In this document: one piece after another, positions 8,195-15,778 of the stretch
Layout of the letters: each line of letters begins with the position of its first letter
Position numbering within the stretch: the stretch's first letter is position 1
Assembly (NCBI GenBank): GCA_028817905.1
Contig: JAPPOR010000903.1
Span: 1 to 33,302 of the forward strand
DNA from: Myxococcales bacterium
Lineage (GTDB): Bacteria > Myxococcota_A > Polyangia > Polyangiales > JAFGIB01
Length of the DNA: 33,302 nucleotides
Direction: 5' to 3'
The notes under the pieces: model-generated
The model's input: only the letters and a program-made list of their open reading frames with translations
Database searches by the model: none
What the model was told of the DNA's origin: nothing
Translations under genes and position numbers: made by a program

Positions 8195-8848
8195 ATGAGT
8201 GGAATGTTCGCAGATCGGATGCAGCTAGACTGGTTTCCCGCCCGTGTGCTCGGTCAGTTCGGCCAGATGCCGCAGCGGGATTTCTTGAATTCATTCGGAA
8301 ACACCCTTTTTCTCCTGGTGCGCGTCCCCGACCAGGGAGGGCCCCTGTGTACCGCCCTGGCCAGCACGTCGACGCTCGCCACAGATGGCCCGAGCGGGTC
8401 CGGCGGGGACACGGGCCAGATGGACTTTCAGACCTGCTTTGCTGCCGACGTCTCACCTGATGTCCTGTCGGACGTGTGGAAGCACGCCGCCGATGGCGAC
8501 AAGGAGCGCGAGCAATTGCAGCGTCTGCGGGAGCTCAATATCTTCGTCACGGCTCTCCGCAAGCGGGATGGTGGAGGGTTTCTCGAGAAGATTACGGTCG
8601 GGCGCACCCGGAATCACGACGTTGTGCTTCGCGACCAGAGCGTGTCTAAGTTTCACGCATCCTTTCAACCGCGCGACGACGGCTCGATCACGGTTCGCGA
8701 CATGGGCAGCAAGAACAAGACCAGGGTCAACGGCGCGATTATCGAGCAGGCCACCGTCATCACCCCAGGTGATGCGGTGACCTTCGGTTCCGTCGAGACC
8801 TTCCTGTGCAGCGCTGCTGGTCTCTGGGCAACTCTCAATCAGCAATAG
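8195..8848 (+). CDS. FHA-domain protein
   Basis: A 217-residue cytoplasmic protein with a C-terminal forkhead-associated domain, which binds phosphothreonine peptides. FHA hallmarks are VGRTRNHDVVL (GR at 136-137), SKFH with Ser151 and His154, and GSKNKTRVNG with Asn174 and Gly180. These are the conserved phosphate- and peptide-contact positions. The N-terminal 110 residues have no recognised domain. The ATG at 8195 follows AGAGG; an in-frame TTG at 8171 is less likely. FHA proteins usually partner with Ser/Thr kinases or type VI secretion, but neither is visible here, so the partner must be encoded elsewhere. Confidence 0.88.
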   Translation: MSGMFADRMQLDWFPARVLGQFGQMPQRDFLNSFGNTLFLLVRVPDQGGPLCTALASTSTLATDGPSGSGGDTGQMDFQTCFAADVSPDVLSDVWKHAADGDKEREQLQRLRELNIFVTALRKRDGGGFLEKITVGRTRNHDVVLRDQSVSKFHASFQPRDDGSITVRDMGSKNKTRVNGAIIEQATVITPGDAVTFGSVETFLCSAAGLWATLNQQ

Positions 8849-8856
8849 CGCAGGCG

Positions 8857-8872
8857 CAGGGCTGAGGCCCTG
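8857..8872 (+). terminator. hairpin after the FHA gene
   Basis: CAGGGC-TGAG-GCCCTG is a perfect six-base stem with a four-base loop, eight bases after the FHA stop and between convergent genes. No U-tract follows, so a terminator role is only plausible. Confidence 0.35.
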
Positions 8873-8935
8873 AATGGACCGGCGAAGACGTCTTTGTTTG
8901 GAACCAGGCTTCCGGCACTGCGGTTTTCGGGCTGG

Positions 8936-9400
8936 TCACTCTTCGGAGGCGGGAAACGCCGGGACCGTGAGTACGGGGCAAGGAGCGCAGCGAACCAGTC
9001 GCTCGGCTACGCTTCCGAGCATGAGTCGCTTGGCACCCGTGCGTCCGTGGGTACTGACCACCAACAGATCCTCGGGCTTGCACGCTTTCGAGATCGCGTC
9101 ATAGGGGGGCCCTTCCAACACTTGGCACTCGACCTGTCCCCGCAGACCGGTCTTGCTAGCGGTCTGCGCAGCGAGTTCTTTGAGGTGCGCGGCTGCGGCA
9201 TCCCGGGCTTCGGCGAGGAACTTCTCGGCTTGCGCCAGGGTCGTCGGCGCCAGTGCGGGGTCCACCGCGATCGGATAGTGAAAGACGTGGAGCAGCGTGA
9301 CGCGCGCCTTGAATTGGCCCGCCAGCCTGAACGCCGCTTCTACTCCCCGGGTCGCGGCTTCTGAGAAATCCGTGCACGTGACGATGTGTTGAATCTGCAT
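8936..9400 (-). CDS. universal stress protein (UspA family)
   Basis: A 154-residue single-domain Usp with the N-terminal MQIQHIVTCTDFSEAA and the C-terminal nucleotide loop STHGRTGAKRLMLGSVAERLVRCAPCPVLTVP. The ATP-binding pattern G-2x-G-9x-G-S/T is nearly complete, but the first Gly is Ser. Family members are cytoplasmic homodimers induced by starvation or stress and may bind ATP. I use the ATG at 9398-9400, which matches the family N-terminus; the open frame extends upstream to 9475 without resemblance. It is transcribed away from the mla operon, and three further usp genes lie downstream of that operon on the other strand. Confidence 0.93.
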   Translation of the reverse strand: MQIQHIVTCTDFSEAATRGVEAAFRLAGQFKARVTLLHVFHYPIAVDPALAPTTLAQAEKFLAEARDAAAAHLKELAAQTASKTGLRGQVECQVLEGPPYDAISKACKPEDLLVVSTHGRTGAKRLMLGSVAERLVRCAPCPVLTVPAFPASEE

Positions 9401-9621
9401 ACCACGCGGGAAGCTAGCACGCCTGGCCGGGATCAAGCATCTGTTGTTGACCTGGCTCGCGCGAGATGCCTCCAAGACGGGCTACCGGGCAGTGGCTGGC
9501 AGGACACTGGCGTTGTGCGGTCGGGCGGACCCCTGCGCCACCCCGCACCGCGTCCAAATATCCGGGCTGGGCCAATTTAGGGTATAGCTCGAATACGGCT
9601 GCCACGGCCGTCGCCGGGCCG

Positions 9622-10410
9622 ATGCGCGACCCTTTCGCAAAATCCGTGCTGCCCTCGCTGGAGGGGGCGATCCGCGACGTGCGAGGAGTATTCCTGCTGT
9701 CCGCGGCAGCCCTGCGTGCAGCCGGTCAGCGGCCGTTCGGGCGGGAGGCGATTCTGGACCAGATCGAGGCCATTGGCGTGCGGTCGACCAGCGTGGTGCT
9801 GCTGACCGCGGTCTTTTCGTCGATGGTCATTACGGTCCAGTTTTCGGTGCAGCTAGCCCGCTTCGGTGCCAAGGAATGGGCTGGCAACGCGGTCGGTGTG
9901 ACCTTGGCCCGCGAACTTGGACCGGTCATGACGGCCCTGATGGTCGGAGGCCGGGTCGGAGCGGGAATCGCCGCCGAGCTTGGCTCGATGAGCGTGACTG
10001 AACAAATCGACGCCGTCCGTGCACTCGGGGCCGATCCAGTGAAGAAGCTGGTCGTACCTCGGGTGCTTGCCACCCTCACCGTGCTTCCTCTCATGGACGC
10101 CGTCGCAGTCGTCATCGGGGTACTCGCGGGCGGTCTGGTAGCCTCGCTGGACCCCAACGTAAGCCTATACTACTTCGTGCTTGCCGCCCTGCGCTCGACC
10201 ACCATGACAGACTTCATGACGGGCTTGGTCAAGACACTCTTCTTCGCCTTCAATATTGCGATCGTGGCCTGCTACCGCGGGATGACCACTCGTGGGGGCA
10301 CCGTTGGCGTTGGGCGAGCCACCACCGAGACCGTTGTCATCACCTCCGTGGTGACGCTGGTTCTCGACTTCGTGCTCACCAAGATCTTCTTGACGGTAGG
10401 CTGGGGATGA
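9622..10410 (+). CDS. mlaE: Mla/MCE-system ABC permease MlaE
   Basis: A 262-residue inner-membrane permease of the MlaE family, the channel-forming subunit of ABC importers/exporters that move phospholipids between the inner and outer membranes. The family block ELGPVMTALMVGGRVGAGIAAELGSM at 98-123, followed by VTEQIDAVRALGADP (125-139), carries the conserved Glu/Gln coupling segment that contacts the ATPase. Five or six hydrophobic segments follow the N-terminal amphipathic part. The ATG at 9622 gives the usual MlaE length; the frame opens earlier at 9466 without family similarity, and no strong SD is visible. The stop overlaps the mlaF start (ATGA). Confidence 0.95.
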   Translation: MRDPFAKSVLPSLEGAIRDVRGVFLLSAAALRAAGQRPFGREAILDQIEAIGVRSTSVVLLTAVFSSMVITVQFSVQLARFGAKEWAGNAVGVTLARELGPVMTALMVGGRVGAGIAAELGSMSVTEQIDAVRALGADPVKKLVVPRVLATLTVLPLMDAVAVVIGVLAGGLVASLDPNVSLYYFVLAALRSTTMTDFMTGLVKTLFFAFNIAIVACYRGMTTRGGTVGVGRATTETVVITSVVTLVLDFVLTKIFLTVGWG

Positions 10411-11195
10411 ACACCGAGCTCACGCAGGAAGCGATCATACGCTTTTCCGGTATTCACGTGGCGTTCGGGAGCAACCGAGTCTTCGAGGGTCTCGAGCTTT
10501 CGGTACGCCGCGATGAGATCCTGACGATTCTGGGTGAGAGCGGCTGCGGCAAGAGCGTGCTGCTGAAGGTAATTCTGGGACTGGTCCCCTGGCAGCAAGG
10601 AAGTGTCAACGTGGATGGTCATACCTTGTCCCCCGGCCATGACAGCGACTTGCTGGCCGTGCGGCGCAAGGTCGGCATGGTGTTCCAAGGAGGAGCACTG
10701 TTCGACTCCCTAACCGTCTTTGACAACATTGCCTATCCGTTGCGCGAGCGGGGCATCTCGGACAGGGCCCAGCTGCGCAAACGCGCGGGGGAGGTGCTCG
10801 AGATGGTGGGGCTTCCGGGCATCGAGGCGAAGATGCCCGCGGAGCTGTCGGGGGGCATGCGCAAGCGTGTGGCGCTCGCACGGGCGATCGCCGAGGCGCC
10901 CAAGGTACTGCTCTACGACGAGCCGACGACTGGGCTCGACCCGGTCAATGTGAGGCGGATCAGTGAATTGATCGTGGCGCTCCGTGAGCGTCTGGGAGTG
11001 ACAGCGGTTGTGGTGACCCATGACCTCGCCAGCGCTTTCATGATCAGCGATCGCATCGCGATGGTGGCCGAGCGTCGGATCGCTGCAATCGGTTCGAACG
11101 AAAGTCTTCAGCGCAGTTCCGACCCTCGGGTGCGTAGGTTTCTGGACGCGATGCCGCTGGGCTCGACGGAGGCGCTGCCTGGAGGCGGTCCGTGA
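10407..11195 (+). CDS. mlaF: Mla/MCE-system ABC ATPase MlaF
   Basis: A 262-residue ABC ATPase powering the MlaE permease on its cytoplasmic face. Walker A GESGCGKS is at 43-50, the Q-loop Gln at 94 (MVFQGG), the signature LSGGM at 147-151, Walker B VLLYDE at 167-172 with catalytic Glu172, the D-loop at TGLD, and the switch His205 in VVTHD. All catalytic positions are intact. The length matches the family. The gene overlaps both neighbours by four bases (ATGA upstream, GTGA downstream), implying translational coupling. No MlaB-like STAS gene is adjacent, although the E. coli enzyme needs one. Confidence 0.96.
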   Translation: MNTELTQEAIIRFSGIHVAFGSNRVFEGLELSVRRDEILTILGESGCGKSVLLKVILGLVPWQQGSVNVDGHTLSPGHDSDLLAVRRKVGMVFQGGALFDSLTVFDNIAYPLRERGISDRAQLRKRAGEVLEMVGLPGIEAKMPAELSGGMRKRVALARAIAEAPKVLLYDEPTTGLDPVNVRRISELIVALRERLGVTAVVVTHDLASAFMISDRIAMVAERRIAAIGSNESLQRSSDPRVRRFLDAMPLGSTEALPGGGP

Positions 11196-12307
11196 GTGCG
11201 CGGCGCAACTTCCGGGTACTCGTATTCCTCGCCGTCGGCCTATTCGCCCTAGGCTCCGCGGTGTTTCTGATCGGCCAAAAAAGTGGTCTGTTCGACGCCA
11301 AGGCGACCCTGTACGTCAAGTTCCCCGATGTCCAGGGCCTGGTGGTGGGCGCGCCCGTGCGCCTCGCAGGGCTCGACATAGGGATGGTTGCAGACATCGA
11401 GTTTTCGCCTGGGCTAGACGAGATCGAGGCCCGCGTAACCATGTCGATCACGGCCGAGCATTTGCCGCGGATTCGGGAGGATTCGCGGGCTAAGATCGAC
11501 AGCAAGGGCCTGTTGGGGGACAAGCTTATTGAGATCTCGGTGGGGAGTCCCAACAAGCCCGGACTCGAAGATGGGGAGACTGTGCAGACTGAGGCCGCGA
11601 CCAGTTTGGCAGCCTTGGCGACCAGCCTTGAGGAAGCCGTCAGCTCGGTTACGCGTGCCGCCGATACGGCGGACCAAGCTGTCGCGCGCCTTGCTAGCGA
11701 GCGCACCCAGGAGGACTTCTCGCGTATTCTCTCGTCGTTGGCATCGATCGTCGAAGCCGTCGAGCGCGGGGACGGGCTTGCCCATCGCCTGGTCTACGAT
11801 CGCTCGCTGGCTGACCGCGTGGCGTTGGCTGCCGACCACGCCGGGCGCGCGCTCGCTGCCGCGCACCGGGCTACCGAGCGCATGGACCGCATCCTCACTA
11901 CCATTGAGTCCGGGCCCGGTGCCGTCCACGCACTCGTATACGGGCAGGAGCTACAGCAAGCGGTGTCGGACGTGGCAAGTGCCTCCGCGACGCTGAAGCA
12001 ACTGGTGGGAGACGTCCGGACCGAACCCGGGCTTCTGCACGGGCTGATCTACGGTGAGTCAGATAGCAACATGCTATCGGATTTGGCCAGCGCGGCGGCT
12101 CGGCTTGATCGGCTGATGGCGGCGGTGGAGCGCGGGGAGGGCACCGTGGGTGGGTTGATGGTCGATCCGACGGTCTACGAGGACATGAAGACCATTCTGG
12201 GCAACGTCGAGCGCAACGTACTTCTCAAGGCGCTGATTCGCTTTGCGATCAAGGAAGGCGATATCGAACGACCGGCCCGCATGCCGGAGGCCAAGGCGGC
12301 GCCATGA
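11192..12307 (+). CDS. mlaD: MCE-domain lipid-transfer protein (MlaD-like)
   Basis: A 371-residue periplasmic substrate-binding subunit anchored by one N-terminal membrane helix (about 8-28). The MCE domain spans about 37-118 (ATLYVKFPDVQGLVVGAPVRLAGL ... KGLLGDKLIEISVG). MCE proteins form hexameric rings that pass phospholipid between membranes. E. coli MlaD is only about 180 residues, so this is a long form. Its C-terminal half is a predicted helical region with four copies of a motif like VERGxGxxHxLVY at about 189-202, 237-250, 274-287 and 311-324, which could build an extended needle or stalk. The GTG start overlaps the mlaF stop. Confidence 0.94.
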   Translation: MSARRNFRVLVFLAVGLFALGSAVFLIGQKSGLFDAKATLYVKFPDVQGLVVGAPVRLAGLDIGMVADIEFSPGLDEIEARVTMSITAEHLPRIREDSRAKIDSKGLLGDKLIEISVGSPNKPGLEDGETVQTEAATSLAALATSLEEAVSSVTRAADTADQAVARLASERTQEDFSRILSSLASIVEAVERGDGLAHRLVYDRSLADRVALAADHAGRALAAAHRATERMDRILTTIESGPGAVHALVYGQELQQAVSDVASASATLKQLVGDVRTEPGLLHGLIYGESDSNMLSDLASAAARLDRLMAAVERGEGTVGGLMVDPTVYEDMKTILGNVERNVLLKALIRFAIKEGDIERPARMPEAKAAP

Positions 12308-12801
12308 GGGGCGTGGGCAGCTTTTTGGGTGTCTGTTGGATGCTACTTGCCGGCTGCGCGTCAGGAGGTTTTGCCGGGGGCGTCTATGACGGTCCCGACG
12401 TTCGATATCGGCTCGTCCCGTCCAGCGGCTACACTCCCCTCGGGATCGATGAGCACGACGTCGCCTTTGAGGTCTCCGGGGGTGGCACCGTGGGCGTTAG
12501 CTCGCGATGCGAAGGCTACGAGGACGTTCCGGCGCGCGCGCTGGTCGGGCATCTGCTGTTCGGCACGACCGACCGCGTCCGTCGGCTCGAGGAGACCACC
12601 ACCGTGGATGGACGCGGTGCGCTGCACGTGGTGATCGACGTGGCACTGGATGGTGTTCCCGTCACTCTGGACATTTTCGTCCTCCCGAAGGATGGATGTC
12701 TGTTCGACTTCGTGTATGTATCCCCGCGACCGGGCGATCCTGCCGAACGTGCGGCGTTCGCCCGATTCGTCCAGAGTTTTCGGCTCTTGGAGGTCAAATA
12801 G
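12304..12801 (+). CDS. lipoprotein coupled to the Mla operon
   Basis: A 165-residue lipoprotein whose signal peptide ends in the lipobox LAGC within the first 20 residues. The mature part is a compact alpha/beta domain ending in FARFVQSFRLLEVK. This kind of ending is common in PsbP/DcrB-like lipoproteins, but I cannot assign a family. It overlaps mlaD by four bases (ATGA), so it is the fourth translationally coupled gene of the operon and very likely part of the transporter. It sits where other operons carry MlaC, PqiC-type or auxiliary lipoproteins. A role as outer-membrane or periplasmic partner of the MCE protein is inference. Confidence 0.85.
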   Translation: MRGVGSFLGVCWMLLAGCASGGFAGGVYDGPDVRYRLVPSSGYTPLGIDEHDVAFEVSGGGTVGVSSRCEGYEDVPARALVGHLLFGTTDRVRRLEETTTVDGRGALHVVIDVALDGVPVTLDIFVLPKDGCLFDFVYVSPRPGDPAERAAFARFVQSFRLLEVK

Positions 12802-12860
12802 GAAGTGATTGACATGCGCTTGCCGGCCCTGCGACGGTGCGCACGTCTAGGGTGGTGGAA

Positions 12861-13337
12861 ATGAAGCTGGAAAAAATCCTATGCCCGACGGACTTCTCGG
12901 AAGCCAGCGATGCTGCCGTCGAGTATGCGGTGCAGCTCGCGAAGTTGGTTGGGGCGGAGATCCGGGTGCTACACACCTATGCGCTACCGACCTACTACGC
13001 GATGCCGGAGGTTGCGCTGATCCCTTCCCAGGAGTATGCCCTGCACTGTTCCACGACTGGCCAGGCGAAGCTCGATGCACTTTTGGAAAGGCACGCGGCC
13101 AGGGGGGTCAAGATGCACAGTGCTCTGCTGGTCGGACCGGCCCCCTCGGAGATCGCGAATGACGCCGCCAACTATGGGGCCGACGCAATCGTGATGGCTA
13201 GCCGGGGCCAGGGGGCTGTGGCCAAGCTAGTGCTGGGGAGCGTAACAGAAAGGGTCCTGCGGATGGCGACCTGTCCGGTCATTGTCGTGCCCCCCAGCTT
13301 TCTCGAGCGACCGGGCGATGGACCCGCTCCAGGCTAG
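12861..13337 (+). CDS. universal stress protein (UspA family)
   Basis: A 158-residue Usp beginning MKLEKILCPTDFSEASD and ending in the family loop SRGQGAVAKLVLGSVTERVLRMATCPVIVVPP. The ATP motif is altered: the first Gly is Ala (MASRG) and the HGR found in the other copies is RGQ, so nucleotide binding may differ. The ATG at 12861 is preferred over a GTG at 12837 because it matches the family N-terminus and follows a purine-rich GGTGGTGGAA. It is the first of three tandem usp genes; the next starts 11 bases after its stop. Confidence 0.93.
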   Translation: MKLEKILCPTDFSEASDAAVEYAVQLAKLVGAEIRVLHTYALPTYYAMPEVALIPSQEYALHCSTTGQAKLDALLERHAARGVKMHSALLVGPAPSEIANDAANYGADAIVMASRGQGAVAKLVLGSVTERVLRMATCPVIVVPPSFLERPGDGPAPG

Positions 13338-13348
13338 AGAGATCGACT

Positions 13349-13804
13349 ATGAAGCTGCAAGCCGCCAATATCCTATGTCCCGTTGACTTTTCGAAGTGCT
13401 CCGCCCGTGCCCTTGACTACGCGATTCAGCTTGGTGAGACGCTAGGCTCCGAGCTGCACCTACTGCACGCGTATATCGATCCGCTTTCCAGAGTGCCCTT
13501 TGGGCGCCCCGGTCTGCAGGGCCCTGCCTCGGCACCGTCCGAGGTGATCGACCACGCCACATCCCGGCGCGCACGAGAGGTGGACAAGCTACGCGCGCGT
13601 TGTTCGGGCTACGCGCCGGCCGTTGACATTGCGGAGGTCGAAGGCGATCCCAAGGTCGTGATTCCAGAGTATGCTCAGAAGATCTCGGCCGACTTGATCG
13701 TCATGGGGACCCATGGGCGGACACGTCTCGCTCGCGTCTTGCTGGGGAGCGTGGCCGAGCGGATGGTGCGAGTGGCGCCTTGCCCGGTGTTGACTGTCCC
13801 CTGA
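13349..13804 (+). CDS. universal stress protein (UspA family)
   Basis: A 151-residue Usp with N-terminal AANILCPVDFSKCSARALDYA and an intact ATP-binding motif at the C-terminus, GTHGRTRLARVLLGS, followed by VAERMVRVAPCPVLTVP. It therefore looks like an ATP-binding Usp rather than the UspA-type non-binder. It is the middle gene of the tandem usp trio with short gaps on both sides, so co-transcription is likely. It is clearly diverged in sequence from the flanking paralogues, so this is not a recent duplication. Confidence 0.94.
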   Translation: MKLQAANILCPVDFSKCSARALDYAIQLGETLGSELHLLHAYIDPLSRVPFGRPGLQGPASAPSEVIDHATSRRAREVDKLRARCSGYAPAVDIAEVEGDPKVVIPEYAQKISADLIVMGTHGRTRLARVLLGSVAERMVRVAPCPVLTVP

Positions 13805-13847
13805 TGGCGCCAACAGGCTTTCAGGTAGCACGGAGGAGGAAAACGAT

Positions 13848-14300
13848 ATGCCAGCCATCCAACACATCATCTGTGCCACCGACTTTTCGGATGCGTCGCG
13901 GCCAGCGATCGAAGCCGCTGTTCAGTTCGCCGCGCGCTTCCGCGCCAAGCTCAACCTCGTGCACGTACTGCACGCGCCGGCCTATGCTGGCTGGGATGAC
14001 GGTCCGGCGACTGCTGCCGTTCATTCGGCGTTTCTCGACGACCTTCGCAAGGCAGCCGAGGAGGGGCTGGCCGAGGCGCGCAAACTGGCGTCGGCTGTGA
14101 CCGACGAGCCCGTGGAGCTCGAGACCAATCTGGTCGAGGGTGTGCCACACCAGGTGCTGGCAGAGATGTCGCACGAGGCCGACCTGCTCGTGTTGGGCAC
14201 CCATGGACGCACGGGCCTGCAGCATCTCCTGATCGGCAGCGTGGCCGAACGAACCGTGCGCCTGTCGGAGTGCCCGGTGCTCACGATACGTCCGAGCTAG
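13848..14300 (+). CDS. universal stress protein (UspA family)
   Basis: A 150-residue Usp with N-terminal IQHIICATDFSDASRPAIEAA and an intact ATP motif GTHGRTGLQHLLIGS, followed by VAERTVRLSECPVLTIRPS. It resembles the minus-strand copy at 8936-9400 (IQHI..CTDFS), so these two may be the closest pair. A strong ribosome-binding site, GGAGGAGG, lies eight bases before the ATG. It is the last gene of the trio, and its stop codon lies inside the left arm of a 12-base inverted repeat. Confidence 0.94.
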   Translation: MPAIQHIICATDFSDASRPAIEAAVQFAARFRAKLNLVHVLHAPAYAGWDDGPATAAVHSAFLDDLRKAAEEGLAEARKLASAVTDEPVELETNLVEGVPHQVLAEMSHEADLLVLGTHGRTGLQHLLIGSVAERTVRLSECPVLTIRPS

Positions 14301-14383
14301 CGACCTTGAGTCAGCGCTTCGTGCACGTTTGAGTGAGTTTGATCGCGCTACCTTGATTGGAAGCGTTTGGACAAGGTCGCTAG
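14297..14383. terminator. 12-base inverted repeat between convergent genes
   Basis: CTAGCGACCTTG (14297-14308) is perfectly complementary to CAAGGTCGCTAG (14372-14383), enclosing 63 bases. A nested AGCGC (14313-14317)/GCGCT (14345-14349) pair sits inside. The left arm includes the usp stop and the right arm ends just before the epimerase stop. It could act as a bidirectional terminator or 3'-end stabiliser, although no U-tract is present. Confidence 0.5.
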
Positions 14384-14386
14384 GGG

Positions 14387-15385
14387 CTACACCGCGACTT
14401 TGTTGCCGGCCTTACGAGCGTTGAACTGCTCGAGAATCCAGGCGTAGGTTTTGGCCATGCCATCCGCCAGCGAGATGCCGGGTTCCCAGCCGAGGCACTG
14501 TTGGATCCGGGTGTTGTCGCTGTTGCGACCGTTTACTCCCTTCGGCGCGTCCAACTTGTAGTCTCGCTCGAGCTCGATGCCTGCGACGCGCTCGACGATG
14601 TCGACCAGTCCGTTGATCGTCACCAGCTCGTTCGACCCGAGATTGATCGGCTCGAGGATGTCGCTGTCCATGATCTTCAGGATGCCTTCGACGCAGTCGT
14701 CGATGTACATGAAACTCCTGGTCTGCTTCCCGTCTCCCCAGATCTCAATCCGGTGGCGACCCGTGTCGCAGGCTTGAATCACTTTGCGGCACAGCGCTGC
14801 GGGTGCCTTTTCACGACCCCCGTCCCAGGTGCCATGGGGACCATATACGTTGTGGAAACGCGCCACGCGCGTGTGGAGACCGAAGTCCTCCCGAAAGTGC
14901 CGGCACATCCGCTCGGAGAAAAGCTTCTCCCATCCGTATCCATCTTCGGGCATGGCCGGGTAGGCGTCTTCCTCCTTCAGCGCTACGACGTCCTCGTCGC
15001 GTTGCTTATCGGCGTTATAGACGCACGCAGACGACGAATAGAAGAACCGCCGAACGCCCTTTACCTGGGCCGCCTGGAGCATGTGCGTATTGGTGAGCAC
15101 ACTTAGCATGCAGAGAGCTTTGTTGTTCTCGATAAAGCCCATGCCACCCATGTCGGCTGCCAGCTGGTACACATCACCGGCGTCCTCACACGTCTGCATA
15201 CAGGCGGTCTTGTCCTTCAGGTCGAGCGAAAGGTTCTCGACGTCGTCAAACCGCTGATACCAAACGTCCTGGGGCTTGATGTCGACCGCGCGGATGCGCT
15301 TGACGCCTCGGTCCCGAAGGGCCGCCACCAGGTGTCCACCGATGAACCCACCGGCACCGGTCACCACGCTGTACTTGTCTGTCAT
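14387..15385 (-). CDS. GDP-mannose 3,5-epimerase-like NAD-dependent sugar epimerase
   Basis: A 332-residue extended-SDR nucleotide-sugar epimerase that closely resembles plant GDP-mannose 3,5-epimerase, which converts GDP-D-mannose to GDP-L-galactose/GDP-L-gulose. It has NAD-binding GAGGFIG at 10-16, the distinctive LAADMGGMGFIENN (75-88), SSSACVY with Cys121, YGWEK with Tyr150 and Lys154, GREKAPAALCRK with Lys193, and GDGKQTRSF followed by the sugar-side Arg. The acid/base Cys and Lys specific to the 3,5-epimerase are both present. AGGAG precedes the ATG at 15383-15385. The product probably feeds surface polysaccharide. A related epimerase of other specificity is the main alternative. Confidence 0.88.
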   Translation of the reverse strand: MTDKYSVVTGAGGFIGGHLVAALRDRGVKRIRAVDIKPQDVWYQRFDDVENLSLDLKDKTACMQTCEDAGDVYQLAADMGGMGFIENNKALCMLSVLTNTHMLQAAQVKGVRRFFYSSSACVYNADKQRDEDVVALKEEDAYPAMPEDGYGWEKLFSERMCRHFREDFGLHTRVARFHNVYGPHGTWDGGREKAPAALCRKVIQACDTGRHRIEIWGDGKQTRSFMYIDDCVEGILKIMDSDILEPINLGSNELVTINGLVDIVERVAGIELERDYKLDAPKGVNGRNSDNTRIQQCLGWEPGISLADGMAKTYAWILEQFNARKAGNKVAV

Positions 15386-15595
15386 GTCGCTCCTGTGCGG
15401 TCAAACGTGCCGGTCAGTATCGGAACATGGCTGCGCTCCCGTCAAGTCTCCCGCCTCGGCACGTTGGCTGTCAGACGGTGGATGCGGCGCATCCTCGTTC
15501 TGTTCAAGACGGGCCGTGGATTGCGGCAGGTAGCCACAGCACCTACCCCGGCTAGTGCGCTGTCCGGCAGTCTGCAGTGCTGAACTCAACGCTTT

Positions 15596-15634
15596 CACCC
15601 ATGCAGGGTGCGATTGATGAGCAACGGTTGCACC
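15596..15634. promoter_or_regulatory. candidate enhancer-binding sites upstream of the sigma-54 promoter
   Basis: CACCC-ATGCA-GGGTG (15596-15610) and GCAAC-G-GTTGC (15621-15631) are two perfect short palindromes about 75 to 110 bases upstream of the predicted transcription start. That is the usual location for bacterial enhancer-binding proteins. Short palindromes occur by chance, so this rests on position. Confidence 0.35.
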
Positions 15635-15681
15635 GATGAAAAAGTTGTTTGAAGCCGGCGGCTCGTTGGTCTGACGCGCAC

Positions 15682-15697
15682 TGGCACGGCCCATGCA
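15682..15697 (+). promoter_or_regulatory. sigma-54 promoter (-24/-12)
   Basis: TGGCACG (15682-15688), four bases, then ATGCA (15693-15697) differs from the consensus TGGCACG-N4-TTGCA at one position. The invariant GG and GC are exactly ten bases apart. Transcription would start near 15708, giving a leader of about 70 bases to the TTG-initiated gene at 15779. Confidence 0.65.
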
Positions 15698-15778
15698 AAG
15701 AGTTCATGCAACGCGGGTCGCGCTAGCCGCGACGACCTTCCAGGGAGAGGAGGGCGTGCCGCCAATCGGAGTGAACCG

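Noticed and set aside
9497-9511. Possible sigma-54 element (TGGCAGG-N4-TGGC) upstream of mlaE
   Set aside because: The GG/GC spacing is right, but both halves deviate from consensus; one such match is expected by chance in a window this long.
12809-12840. TTGACA upstream of the tandem usp genes
   Set aside because: No acceptable -10 hexamer at 16-18 bases, so not called as a promoter.
12861-14300. Tandem usp genes as a recent amplification
   Set aside because: The three proteins differ through most of their length, so they are old paralogues rather than a repeat array.
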